Positions 1-6,645 of a stretch of 34,793 bases of DNA are shown piece after piece. This DNA is from JAJZIH01 sp021785265 (lineage in GTDB: Bacteria; Pseudomonadota; Gammaproteobacteria; JAKAQQ01), in the NCBI GenBank assembly GCA_027338645.1, contig DAHWSH010000047.1, positions 1 through 34,793 of the forward strand, given 5' to 3'. The translations under genes and the position numbers were made by a program. Numbering within the stretch: position 1 is the stretch's first letter; each line of letters opens with the position of its first letter. The notes below the pieces were generated by a model. That model did no database searches and was not told where the DNA came from. It was given only the letters and a program-made list of their open reading frames with translations.

Positions 1-72
1 GCGCAGAAGCCGCAGCACCACCTCCTGCTTGCGCTTTACCGACCAACGTTTCCTCGAAGATTTCCCGCTCAT
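1..72 (-). CDS. N-terminus of an IS transposase (helix-turn-helix subunit, OrfA-like), partial
   Basis: Only 24 codons lie in the window. They start at ATG 72 after a good GGGAGG ribosome binding site. The peptide begins MSGKSSRKRWSVKRKQ and continues EVVLRLLR, a basic, Trp-containing start typical of the DNA-binding OrfA subunit of IS3-type transposases. The IS-like end at 137 supports this. The exact IS group cannot be assigned from 24 residues. Confidence 0.5.
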   Translation of the reverse strand, partial: MSGKSSRKRWSVKRKQEVVLRLLR

Positions 73-137
73 GGACACCTCCCGTCGCTCTTAGTCGACG
101 ACCAAATGCGTGTCCAATTTATTCGAGGGGCAGATCA
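1..137 (-). mobile_element. Left end of an IS3-family-like insertion sequence (runs off window)
   Basis: Read on the minus strand, the sequence from 137 downward begins TGATCTGCCCC and soon has TTGGACAC. This resembles the terminal repeat of many IS3-family elements. A transposase start follows at 72. The boundary at 137 falls inside a Nudix gene whose reading frame stops there, so this looks like an insertion point. Only the 5' part of the element is present, so the right end and target duplication cannot be checked. Confidence 0.5.
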
Positions 138-385
138 GTGCACCACAGCGTCTTCTGGTGTTTCGTGTTTTTCGAGGTAACCTGTTACCAGCGAGAACAT
201 GCCTTCCGGCCACTGGGCATTGCGGGCGAGAACGATCTTGCCTTGATACTCAATCAACGCCGCTACGACAGGAACCGGATTGCCCAGTGCACGAAGCCAC
301 ATTCCGGTGAGACACAGGCTTTCCTTTCAACACCATCCATGCGTCTAAGTACCAGCGTGCCTGCGCATTCGGGACAGTATTTCAT
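135..385 (-). pseudogene. Nudix hydrolase with zinc ribbon, frameshifted and truncated by an IS
   Basis: From ATG 385 the minus strand encodes MKYCPECAGTLVLRR with a CxxC and a second Cys pair (CVSPECGF). This is the N-terminal zinc ribbon of NADH-pyrophosphatase-like Nudix proteins. After HW the frame is lost near 282-287 in a GGG run, which looks like one missing base. The next frame continues NPVPVVAALIEYQGKIVLAR and then GMFSLVTGYLEKHETPEDAV, the start of the Nudix box (GX5EX7REUXEEXGU). The box is cut before its catalytic REXXEE part by the IS end at 137, which supplies the TGA stop. The product cannot be an active Nudix enzyme. Confidence 0.7.
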
Positions 386-983
386 GCGTTCAGTCTGTTT
401 GTTTTGACGCTCGACGTGTTATAGGAGGGCCCATCGGTCCGCTTATGCAGGATTCGTGAAGGCTGATTCTGATCGGCATTTCCCTTATCTCTTCGGTGAG
501 TAGAGCAGGGTGCTCTGGCTTTGCTTCCTTGTAAGTACGGATCTTGTGCTTGTTTTTTTGGGGTTATTGGGCAGACATGTTCTGTGCCGGGCAAGACGTT
601 GCGTGGTCTCATGGGAAAGTCTGCTATTGAGAAATCCGGACCACGACCGGGACGGTCCACTTTGGGGTCGAGAGTACGTGCTCGTCGCACAGGAAAGAAG
701 TCGTTCGGCATGAATTTCTTCCAAGTGGCCGCTCCCCGCCCGCATAGCATATCAAGCGGCTCAGAACCCGCTGGCCGCTTTGGCCGAGAAGTGCGCATAT
801 ACCGTCTGGCAGATGTCCGAAGCAGGCCCGCCGCTCAGGCGTGCCCGACAGTTTGCCAAGCAACCATGCAGCGACAGCCATCTATCATGCGACTATAGTC
901 CACCGACAATTTGCGTTCGATGGTGGTACTGCGGATTATGCACCACTGGCGTACGGTGCGTCATTGGTGTATACTTTGGCTCC
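386..983. other. About 600 bp without a recognisable gene
   Basis: Several overlapping open frames exist on both strands, but none shows a recognisable domain, a good ribosome binding site, or a composition that marks it as the real gene. The stretch lies between the broken Nudix gene and a toxin-antitoxin pair, so it is probably decayed accessory DNA. The only signals I would keep are the promoter elements just before 984. Confidence 0.4.
941..975 (+). promoter_or_regulatory. Promoter/operator of the toxin-antitoxin pair
   Basis: A TATACT -10 box at 970-975 places the transcription start about two bases before the toxin ATG at 984, so the mRNA would be almost leaderless. The -35 (TGGCGT, 947-952, spacing 17) is weak. 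An inverted repeat CACCA (941-945) / TGGTG (965-969) brackets the core promoter and could be the operator bound by the downstream antitoxin. The operator role is inferred. Confidence 0.35.
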
Positions 984-1307
984 ATGGTATTCATCGAGTC
1001 AGCGGTGTTCACAATGCAGGTCAAGGAGCTGCTGAGCGATGAATCGTATGCACGATTCCAGCTGTGCCTGGCGGCTCATCCCGAGATGGGCGATGTCATC
1101 CAGGGCACGGGAGGACTGCGCAAGATGCGATGGTCGGCAAGCCCCGGGCGTGGCAAGCGCGGCGGTGTGCGCGTGATCTACTTTCACGTCGTGGCGCAAG
1201 CGCAAGTCCGACTGCTGCTGATCTTTCGCAAGGGTATCAAGGACGACCTGACCGCCAAGGAGAAGAAGGTACTCCGCAAACTCAATGCTGATTGGGAAGA
1301 GAGGTAA
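984..1307 (+). CDS. RelE/HigB-like toxin of a NadS-type toxin-antitoxin pair
   Basis: The 107-residue protein begins MVFIESAVFTMQ and carries GGLRKMRW, PGRGKRGGVRVIYF and KGIKDDLTAKEKKVLRKL. This is the pattern of RelE-superfamily toxins that pair with NadS antitoxins (COG4737 type). Family members cleave mRNA on the ribosome. Start 984 is chosen because the MxFIExxxF beginning is conserved in the family, although an in-frame open region extends upstream to 780. The antitoxin gene begins 3 bp downstream and its ribosome binding site overlaps this gene's end, so the pair is one transcript. Toxin-first order is usual for this subgroup. The frame is intact, so the system may be functional. Confidence 0.85.
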   Translation: MVFIESAVFTMQVKELLSDESYARFQLCLAAHPEMGDVIQGTGGLRKMRWSASPGRGKRGGVRVIYFHVVAQAQVRLLLIFRKGIKDDLTAKEKKVLRKLNADWEER

Positions 1308-1310
1308 CCC

Positions 1311-1601
1311 GTGAACAAGAAGCTGTTTGCCGAACTTGTGGAGAGCATGACGCAGATGAACGAGATTGTGCGCGGCAGCCGTGCGCCCTCCCGGGAGTTC
1401 CATGTGGACGCGATGGCGATCAAGGAGCTGCGCTCGAAGCTCGGTCTGAGCCAAACCAAGTTCGCTGCCCTCTTGCATGTCGATGTGGGCACGTTGCGCA
1501 ATTGGGAACAAGGCCGGCGCGAGCCGACCGGTCCCGCCAAAGCACTGCTTACGGCGATCCGCAAAGACCCCGTGCATGTACTGAAGGCGCTGGCGGCGTA
1601 A
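1311..1601 (+). CDS. nadS: NadS-family antitoxin, XRE helix-turn-helix
   Basis: The 96-residue protein begins at GTG 1311, preceded by GAGG at 1301-1304 across the toxin stop. It holds an Xre-type helix-turn-helix at residues ~38-75 (LRSKLGLSQTKFAALLHVDV, then GTLRNWEQGRREPTGPA). The C-terminal motif KALLTAIRKDPVHVLKAL is typical of NadS-like antitoxins. It should bind and neutralise the toxin and repress their shared promoter. The N-terminus (MTQMNEIVRGSRAPSREF) matches the toxin-contact segment of the family. A related antitoxin lies at 4805-5107, which shows two such loci within 4 kb. Confidence 0.85.
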   Translation: MNKKLFAELVESMTQMNEIVRGSRAPSREFHVDAMAIKELRSKLGLSQTKFAALLHVDVGTLRNWEQGRREPTGPAKALLTAIRKDPVHVLKALAA

Positions 1602-1911
1602 CCCATCCAGATCTACGCGGTCGTCCCATGCAGCGATTGGCGATCTCAAGCGCTGGCGCTGACAGCGCGACTACCGTCGAACTTCCATGTCCTTCAGAAT
1701 AGCCTTTGCTCGGCTGCTTCACATCTGAAGTCGGCCACCTGGCCGATGCGTGCTGCTCGGCCTTAACGAACGGTGGCGTCCTGCGACGAATCGGTCCGCA
1801 ACGCCTCGATTACCGGACGTAGACCAGAAAGCTCCGCGATCCGTCCGTTTTAGAATTCGACGAACGAGTACTTCGTGCCCTGAACGGTCATTCGTGATTC
1901 CAAATAACGGA
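1602..1911. other. Intergenic stretch without a recognisable gene
   Basis: Between the antitoxin stop and the attC-like site I find no ORF with a credible start or domain. The minus strand has an open frame of about 80 codons (1719-1964), but it begins inside the attC-like site and looks like noise. The stretch may be a decayed cassette downstream of the attC-like site. Confidence 0.35.
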
Positions 1912-1976
1912 CCGGCAATGTTCAAATTGAGGAGCTGCGCGCTTTGGCGCAGTCCCGCTCGCATGCAGGGTTAGAC
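1912..1976 (-). repeat. attC-like integron recombination site (right core degenerate)
   Basis: On the minus strand the peroxiredoxin stop TAA lies inside GTCTAAC (1976-1970), which fits the R'' core RYYYAAC. It is followed by CCTGC and an imperfect palindrome whose inner stem is CTGCGC (1952-1947) / GCGCAG (1940-1935) around CAAAGC, flanked by GAG/CTC and GGGA/CTCC. The end reads TTTGAACATTGCCG where an intact site would have GTTRRRY, so the right core is mutated. Size (~65 bp), palindrome, and the stop codon embedded in R'' all fit a cassette attC. Imperfection of the right core lowers certainty. Confidence 0.5.
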
Positions 1977-2534
1977 CTGTTGTGCCGCAAGCCATGCGAT
2001 GACCTCACGCGCATTATCATTTGGCGGGAATACCGGATAGAACACTTTCCGAATAAGACCACCGGTTGTAATGAGTGTTAATCGCTTAATCAGGCGAGTG
2101 CCCGCGTATTCAAATGTTGGCAGTTTCAACGCTTGAGCTAAAGCAAGTTGTCCGTCATTGAGCAATGCAAACGGGAGGTGTAGCCTTGCATGGGCTTCTT
2201 GTTGGTCTTCCAACCGTTGTGCGCTCACACCAAACACCTCTACACCACGCTGCTTCAATTCGGCGTGGGAATCGCGAAAGGCACAGGACTGCGGGGTGCA
2301 TCCTCTGGCACCGGGTATGTCATTCCAGCCGATGAGAGGCGGGCTGTCGGGACGACCCAGCATGGGGTAGAAATAAATAACCAGGGTACCTGCACAAGCG
2401 CTGAGATTCACGGCCTTCCCTGTAGTGCTAGTCAGGGAGACCGAAGGCAAGGTGCTCCCCAGCAAATGGTCGCATGCGCCGTCATCTACGGGAACCGGTA
2501 AATTTGCAGGTAACGTGTGCAGGTCTTTGATCAT
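1971..2534 (-). CDS. Peroxiredoxin (AhpC/TSA, BCP-like)
   Basis: The 187-residue protein has a thioredoxin-fold redoxin domain. LPVPVDDGACDHLLGSTLPS leads into IPGARGCTPQSCAFRD, where Cys79 and Cys84 (CTPQSC) form the active-site motif, and the C-terminus is KRLTLITTGGLIRKVFYPVF. Family members reduce peroxides using thiols. Start 2534 (MIKDLHTL) is preferred over an in-frame ATG at 2567: the conserved family N-terminus begins here and AGGA precedes it. The ATG at 2567 overlaps the stop of a possible upstream gene remnant. The stop codon sits in an attC-like site, so this may be, or have been, an integron gene cassette. No signal peptide is seen, so a cytoplasmic location is likely. Confidence 0.85.
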   Translation of the reverse strand: MIKDLHTLPANLPVPVDDGACDHLLGSTLPSVSLTSTTGKAVNLSACAGTLVIYFYPMLGRPDSPPLIGWNDIPGARGCTPQSCAFRDSHAELKQRGVEVFGVSAQRLEDQQEAHARLHLPFALLNDGQLALAQALKLPTFEYAGTRLIKRLTLITTGGLIRKVFYPVFPPNDNAREVIAWLAAQQV

Positions 2535-2566
2535 GTTCCTGTCCGGGAACAGTCTTAAGCGGGCCA

Positions 2567-2668
2567 TCAGGGCTTCGCCGGGTCACGGTCCGCTCCTGGC
2601 CGGTAGTACGCAAACAGCATCATGCCATAAAGCGGCCGCACGAACCCAAACAGGTTGCCAATGGATCT
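2567..2668 (-). pseudogene. Possible C-terminal remnant of a gene once coupled to the peroxiredoxin
   Basis: The minus-strand frame ending at TGA 2569-2567 reads IGNLFGFVRPLYGMMLFAYY and then RPGADRDPAKP. This looks like the tail of a real protein, with a hydrophobic segment followed by a charged end. Its stop overlaps an ATG (TGATG) in frame with the peroxiredoxin, as in coupled genes. Upstream of 2668 the frame loses any recognisable character, and the region lies under the start of the opposite-strand DUF5677-like gene. I do not recognise the family. Confidence 0.3.
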
Positions 2669-2688
2669 ATGTACGGGAGGGTAAGACA

Positions 2689-3420
2689 ATGCCAAACATA
2701 ACCGCGATGCTTGCGGCTGCGCGCGAGATAAAGGCACAGCTCGACGTGCTGCCACTTCGAGGGCGCGTACAAGACAGTGGCGAACACCGTGTTGCTGCAA
2801 CGCTTTGTCTGACTATAGCTGAACAGTTTGCCGTAACCCTGCACTTGATTGAGGGTGGCTTCTCGTCCCATGCGCCGGTCATGGTGCGCTCAATGCTAGA
2901 AGGACATGCGAATCTGCTCAACGTCGTAAGAGACCCCGCATTCGTCGACCAGATCAGGTATGACAACGCGCGTGCCGATGTTGTGCTATTCACAGAATAT
3001 ACGGCGGATCCAGAAATGCAGGACAATGCTAACGCGCAGGAAACATTGGCTAAGTGGAAAGCAGATGCGGAGCCGATACGTGATAAACGGGAAGCGAAGG
3101 GCTATGGCAAGCTTGACGTGTACCAGAGATTTAAGAGAGCGAACATCCTGTCTACATACGTGGCCTACCGCGTCTGTTGCTCGTTTGCGCACAACCAACT
3201 CACAACGTTGCTTGCGCGTCATGCGGACCCCTTCGAGCTTCGCTACCATTTCGAAGCGCCCGAAGCACTAACTGCTAGCCTGCTGACCGTAGCCGTCAGC
3301 ATCTTGTGCCAAGCGGTCGTAACTGCATCGCACTACACCGACTTGAGCGACACAGAACTGCGGCAAGTTATCGACGCTGCCGACGCAAAGTGGGGCGCAG
3401 CGCAGGCGCTGGCCGAATAA
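2689..3420 (+). CDS. DUF5677-like protein of unknown function
   Basis: The 243-residue protein starts at ATG 2689, eight bases after a strong GGGAGG. It is largely alpha-helical. LCLTIAEQFAVTLHLIEGGF, APVMVRSMLEGHANLLNVV and KRANILSTYVAYRVCCSFAH, with a conserved-looking RxxxE and a late His-Asn (AHNQ), match the pattern of DUF5677 proteins. These are common in mobile and integron-associated DNA and have no assigned biochemical role. No signal peptide or membrane span is apparent. It is divergent from the peroxiredoxin and its codon use is less GC-rich than the core genes, consistent with acquisition. The family call rests on pattern recognition only. Confidence 0.6.
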   Translation: MPNITAMLAAAREIKAQLDVLPLRGRVQDSGEHRVAATLCLTIAEQFAVTLHLIEGGFSSHAPVMVRSMLEGHANLLNVVRDPAFVDQIRYDNARADVVLFTEYTADPEMQDNANAQETLAKWKADAEPIRDKREAKGYGKLDVYQRFKRANILSTYVAYRVCCSFAHNQLTTLLARHADPFELRYHFEAPEALTASLLTVAVSILCQAVVTASHYTDLSDTELRQVIDAADAKWGAAQALAE

Positions 3421-3690
3421 GTCTCGGCAGAGTTACCCATTTGCGACCACTATTCGTTGCACTGCAGTCGTTGACAAGTCGATGCTGGAGGACCGCAACG
3501 GGTCGAAAGTGTGAGTAGGCATTTTCGACAAGCGGTCATTCCGGCTAAAGTCCACTGAATTTCTTGTTGGCAATGTTCGAACGACTACAACGCGCAGAGG
3601 AGCGGTCGACCATATTGCGAGCCCTCGATGACCGCTCCAGCCGACAACCGACTATACAGGTGCTCTTGCCATGCGATGGAGCGCCCGCGC

Positions 3691-3987
3691 CTATTCCTTC
3701 CCGAACTCGAACAGGGACTTGACCGACACCTTCAGGACCCGGGCGATCCGTTCCAGGTGATCGAATCGGGGCCCGAAGATCCCGCGCTCCATGTTACTGA
3801 TGGATTCCACCGTGACCCCAACCCCATCCGCGAGCTGCTCCTGGGTGAGTCCCGCCCGTCGGCACAGCTGCACCAGGCGCTTTCCGAACTGGATTGCGAG
3901 TCGCCATGCAAGGCCCCCCGGGGACGATGGAGGTCTTATGGTAGGGAAGTTGAACCGCAGGCATAACGAAGTTAAACTTCGTGTCAT
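3691..3987 (-). CDS. XRE-family transcriptional regulator
   Basis: The C-terminal 65 residues form a clear Xre/Cro helix-turn-helix: FGKRLVQLCRRAGLTQEQLA, then VGVTVESISNMERG, ending IARVLKVSVKSLFEFGKE. The protein ends cleanly at 3691. The start is uncertain. ATG 3987 gives 98 residues but puts a perfect 17-bp palindrome (3966-3982), probably the operator, inside the coding region. No in-frame ATG or GTG lies between the palindrome and the HTH, although an out-of-frame ATG does (3908-3910), so a lost base or a non-standard start is possible. It lies beside IS630 debris. Target genes are unknown; autoregulation is inferred from the palindrome. Confidence 0.7.
   Translation of the reverse strand: MTRSLTSLCLRFNFPTIRPPSSPGGLAWRLAIQFGKRLVQLCRRAGLTQEQLADGVGVTVESISNMERGIFGPRFDHLERIARVLKVSVKSLFEFGKE
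3966..3982. promoter_or_regulatory. Perfect 17-bp palindrome, probable operator of the XRE regulator
   Basis: ACGAAGTTAAACTTCGT is a perfect inverted repeat centred on 3974. It lies at the 5' end of the adjacent minus-strand HTH gene, where an autoregulatory operator is expected. Arms of 8 bp with a single central base suit binding of an Xre-type dimer. Confidence 0.5.
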
Positions 3988-4076
3988 CTGAGCCCGAAGG
4001 GACCCATGCCGCACCCCGCAGGGAGGGGGATCGATGCCGACGACGGAGTGCCCGTCAAACACGACCGGTGATCGCC

Positions 4077-4512
4077 TCACGCACGCCCTCGGCCGCGCCG
4101 CATCCGGGTCCTGCGGGCGGAGCACGGCTGGGCCAGGAGCGCTCCCACCGAGGCCAGGCTCAGCGTCACCTCGAAACGCTGGGCGATCCGCTCGCGCACA
4201 ATTTGCCGGGTCCACAACCCGAAGTCGAAGCCATACTGCCCGGGTTCTTGCCGTTCACCCACCGGAACACTTGCCGCTCTTGCGCGTCCGTCAGTGTCCG
4301 CCGTCGCCTGGGCGCGCCTTCCGTAATTGCACCTCACGTTTACCTTTGCCCCGACCCCGGGCCTTCAACCGCACCTTGTACGCCCACGCCCGGTGCATCC
4401 CGAACGACGCCGAGATCGCCGCCAGCGACTCGCCCTCCGCCATCCGGTCCAGCGCCATGAAGCGCATCCCCTCCAGCATCTCCCGGGTCAATGTCCGACC
4501 ATCGATCTTCAT
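4077..4512 (-). pseudogene. IS630-family transposase, N-terminal remnant with frameshifts
   Basis: ATG 4512 follows AAGGGG and opens MKIDGRTLTREMLEGMRFMA with a helix-turn-helix (ESLAAISASFGMHRAWAYKV). This is the standard start of IS630-type transposases. The frame ends at 4291. The protein continues in another frame as GQYGFDFGLWTRQIVRERIA and QRFEVTLSLASVGALLAQ, the second DNA-binding segment, before another shift near 4130. The DDE catalytic part is absent. The remnant abuts the broken toxin gene at about 4610, so the insertion probably disrupted that toxin. Confidence 0.75.
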
Positions 4513-4616
4513 ATCCCCTTGGACCACGGTCGATGCCATTTGTCCCCCAATCTACTGGCTTAACTGTGTCAACTGAAACCCATGGGGCCCTGCAAGCCAT
4601 CTGATGTGCGGGAGCG

Positions 4617-4815
4617 CTCATCCGCGGCTCAGGCGGTGGGAGCTACCGGGACGTGGCAAGCGCGGTGGGGTGCTGGTGATCTATTGCTGGGGGGGTTGCG
4701 CCGAGCAGTGATGTTGATGCTGGTGGTCTATGCCAAGAATGAAGCTGAGGATCTGACGCAAGCCCAGATCAAGATGCCGGGCGAGGCAGTCAGGAAGGAG
4801 TTCCATGATGAATGA
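4617..4815 (+). pseudogene. RelE/HigB-like toxin, 5'-truncated and frameshifted
   Basis: From about 4617 one frame reads LRRWELPGRGKRGGVLVIYC, the conserved core of the same toxin family as the intact copy at 984. It hits a stop near 4709. Another frame then continues MLVVYAKNEAEDLTQAQIKM and GEAVRKEFHDE to the stop at 4815. The first third of the protein is missing where IS630 debris begins. The toxin is therefore dead, but the linked antitoxin is intact. Confidence 0.75.
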
Positions 4816-5107
4816 AAAACAGTTTCAGGCGTTGATGGGCAGTGTCCGGGAAGCCGGAAAGATCCTGCGCGGCACGGCCAAGCCGGCGCGTGCCTTCCGT
4901 TTCCCAGAACCCGATGTCCAGGCAATTCGGGCGCAGACCGAGTTGCCGCAAGCGCAGTTCGCAAGCCTACTCGGGGTCAGTGCGCGTACCGTGAAGAATT
5001 GGGAACAGCACCGGCGCAAACCGGCGGGCCCGGCGCGGGCTCTGCTGCGTGTGCTGGAGGTCAACCCCAAGGCGGTCATCAAGGCGCTGCACAGACCCGC
5101 TGCATGA
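4805..5107 (+). CDS. NadS-like antitoxin (XRE helix-turn-helix), orphaned
   Basis: The 100-residue protein overlaps the end of the broken toxin gene. AAGGAG at 4795-4800 favours the second of two adjacent ATGs (4808). The N-terminal segment MGSVREAGKILRGTAKPARA contacts the toxin in this family. An Xre helix-turn-helix follows at residues ~40-78 (LPQAQFASLLGVSARTVKNW, then EQHRRKPAGPA), and the end LEVNPKAVIKALHRP is typical. It resembles the antitoxin at 1311 in plan but not closely in sequence, so the two loci are not a recent duplication. Kept intact without its toxin, it may still bind DNA or buffer other toxins; this is inferred. Confidence 0.8.
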   Translation: MMNEKQFQALMGSVREAGKILRGTAKPARAFRFPEPDVQAIRAQTELPQAQFASLLGVSARTVKNWEQHRRKPAGPARALLRVLEVNPKAVIKALHRPAA

Positions 5108-5122
5108 GGCAGTTCCGGTGTC

Positions 5123-5169
5123 GGTGTACACCAAAAATTTGTTCCATTTTTGTTCCACTCGGTGGAACA
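5123..5169. repeat. Cluster of short palindromes downstream of the orphan antitoxin
   Basis: GGTGTACACC (5123-5132) is a perfect 10-bp palindrome. TGTTCCAC (5151-5158) and GTGGAACA (5162-5169) form a perfect 8-bp hairpin with a TCG loop. TTGTTCCA also occurs just before it at 5139. No T-tract follows, so it is not a standard terminator. It may be a recombination or binding site at an element boundary. Confidence 0.4.
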
Positions 5170-5282
5170 TTTAGGGGGATGGAGGGGTATCCAGGTGCAT
5201 CGGAACACGTTGTTAATAAATGGTTATCTCTGTAAGTATCGGAGCCTAAAGGACCTCTTTTCCAACTCGATTCCACCAGGTT

Positions 5283-5549
5283 CCGGTCGCCGACAGGCTC
5301 GTCACCCAACACCTCATGCGCACCCACCTGCGGCCGGCCGATGCACCGGAACTGAACCCGGTGGAACCCATTGGGGGTCACGCCAAGACCAACCCGATGG
5401 CCAATTTCGCTCCCGCCAAACTCATAGAACTGCTCACCCCCACACCACAAGCCACTAACGAGTTCAACAGGAACCCGGAGCTCCTGTGCTCTTTTGTTCA
5501 GCATGGCGTGTTGTCTTTGCTTCGCTTTTACAAGCAGCCAAACTCTTGA
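5283..5549 (+). pseudogene. IS630-family transposase, C-terminal remnant
   Basis: The plus strand encodes LRPADAPELNPVEPIGGHAK followed by TNPMANFAPAKLIELL and ends FVQHGVLSLLRFYKQPNS at TGA 5549. APELNPVE is the signature around the last catalytic Glu of IS630-family DDE transposases. Everything upstream of the final catalytic block is missing. It faces opposite to the N-terminal remnant at 4077-4512, so the two are unlikely to be halves of one undisturbed element. Confidence 0.7.
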
Positions 5550-5634
5550 AGATTCATGCCAGCCGAGGGATTATGTAAGCTGAAGCTGACTGTTAGGGAG
5601 CCCAGACAATAGCTGTATTCCACAGGCGCACCGG

Positions 5635-5850
5635 ATGGCCAGATTGACCCGCACCCAGACCGAAATCGCTCGCGCCAGAGCCGCCCAGCGATCCCTAGAA
5701 ACTGGCCAGAAAATTATCCTCGGCGGAGCACTCCCGACCGAGGCCAGTGAAAACCCGCAGACCAGAACACGGCTGCTCAAAATCCTCACCACCCGCAGGA
5801 CCCGTGAGGGCGATACCTCCTGCCTCGCCCAGATTCATCTTGCCCATGCC
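5635..5850 (+). pseudogene. Possible remnant of a mobilisation accessory protein
   Basis: ATG 5635 opens MARLTRTQTEIARARAAQRS followed by KIILGGALPTEASENPQTRT and RLLKILTTRRTREGDTSCLA. A coiled-coil start, then KIILGGALxxEA and a final RxTRExD, is the layout of small TraD/MobC-like accessory proteins from mobilisable elements. The normal C-terminus is missing: the frame runs on into unrelated sequence up to 6165, antisense to the DsrE-like gene. The assignment is from pattern memory alone. Confidence 0.35.
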
Positions 5851-5917
5851 CCACCTTTGACCATCAAAGGGGTGCTTTTCAAGGACGCAGTGGACTCGTG
5901 GGACTCCGGGTTGTCAT

Positions 5918-6271
5918 TCAGAACACGAGGATCTTATCCGCCCACAGGGTCCAATCGGTCAGTTCATCCATCGTGCTGCGATGCGCCCCTTCGATCAGGT
6001 CGGGATCGCCCATGCCACGGGCGTCCATGCAAGTGCCGCAGACACCGATTTGGGCCCCATGATGGGCCACCATCTTCAGTATGTCGTCGAGCTTGTAATA
6101 CCCCGTGGGCACCTTTTGGCCAACTTTGGCACTGCTGGCCGCATCGCCCATCAGGAACACTTTGACCGTCTGACCTTCACGCTTCACCAGCGACCGGGCC
6201 AGGCGCAGTCCGTTGTAGGTACGCTCCGTCCCATAGGGCGGATCATTCAGGATAAAAAGGGTCTGGGACAT
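5918..6271 (-). CDS. DsrE/F-family sulfur-relay-like protein
   Basis: The 117-residue protein begins MSQTLFILNDPPYGTERTYN at ATG 6271 after a strong AGGAG. It has the single DsrE domain (COG1553): LARSLVKREGQTVKVFLMGD, a Cys pair in GVCGTCMDARG, and an end ADKILVF. Family members are small soluble proteins. Some pass sulfur between persulfide carriers (TusD, DsrE) and others are uncharacterised. The GVCGTCMDARG cysteines are likely the reactive ones. It stands alone with its own promoter. A role in sulfur handling is plausible for a chemolithotroph but not shown. Confidence 0.85.
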   Translation of the reverse strand: MSQTLFILNDPPYGTERTYNGLRLARSLVKREGQTVKVFLMGDAASSAKVGQKVPTGYYKLDDILKMVAHHGAQIGVCGTCMDARGMGDPDLIEGAHRSTMDELTDWTLWADKILVF

Positions 6272-6301
6272 GACTTCTCCTCGCGACTCGTGTAGTGCTT
6301 C

Positions 6302-6307
6302 ATTATA
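6302..6307 (-). promoter_or_regulatory. -10 box for the DsrE-like gene
   Basis: A perfect TATAAT lies on the minus strand 31 bases before ATG 6271. This gives a predicted leader of about 25 bases that contains the AGGAG site. The -35 region is poor, so an activator may be needed. Confidence 0.5.
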
Positions 6308-6645
6308 TTTGAGACGAGCACGCACCACAGTCACTCGAGGAAATCACGCCTCCCAGAGTCCTGGCGAGCCCTACTGATCTCGTCGTGATGGGTCTTCGGG
6401 ATCCTGGATCCAATAGCAGGACCGAATGTAGCTCCGCTGACGCTTAAACCGTTCCCCATGATTGCGGCCCACCCGAATCCATCACCCAGACGGCTGGAAA
6501 GAAACACGTCCTGTATTTACTCGAGAGCACGGGATCGACCCAGCACCGCTTCAGGCGGGGCTGGGGTCTCCGGATCCTCCACCCTGTCACTGGGGAGCCT
6601 TCCTGCAAGGCAGGACATAGTCCCCTCGCTCGAACTCAACAGGCT
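6308..6645. other. Gene-free stretch between the DsrE-like gene and the GST
   Basis: No credible coding frame is seen. An imperfect inverted repeat, GACCCAGC near 6537 and GCTGGGGTC near 6563, could form a hairpin downstream of the GST gene, but it lacks a T-tract. Confidence 0.35.

Noticed and set aside
382..898. Overlapping 85-138 codon frames on both strands before the toxin gene
   Set aside because: No family resemblance, no ribosome binding site, and no single frame stands out.
1602..1640. attC site after the NadS antitoxin (GCGTAAC at its stop)
   Set aside because: The core does not fit RYYYAAC and no palindrome or right core follows.
5079..5504. 141-codon minus-strand frame across the IS630 C-terminal remnant
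   Set aside because: Antisense to a clear transposase fragment; the peptide has no recognisable features.
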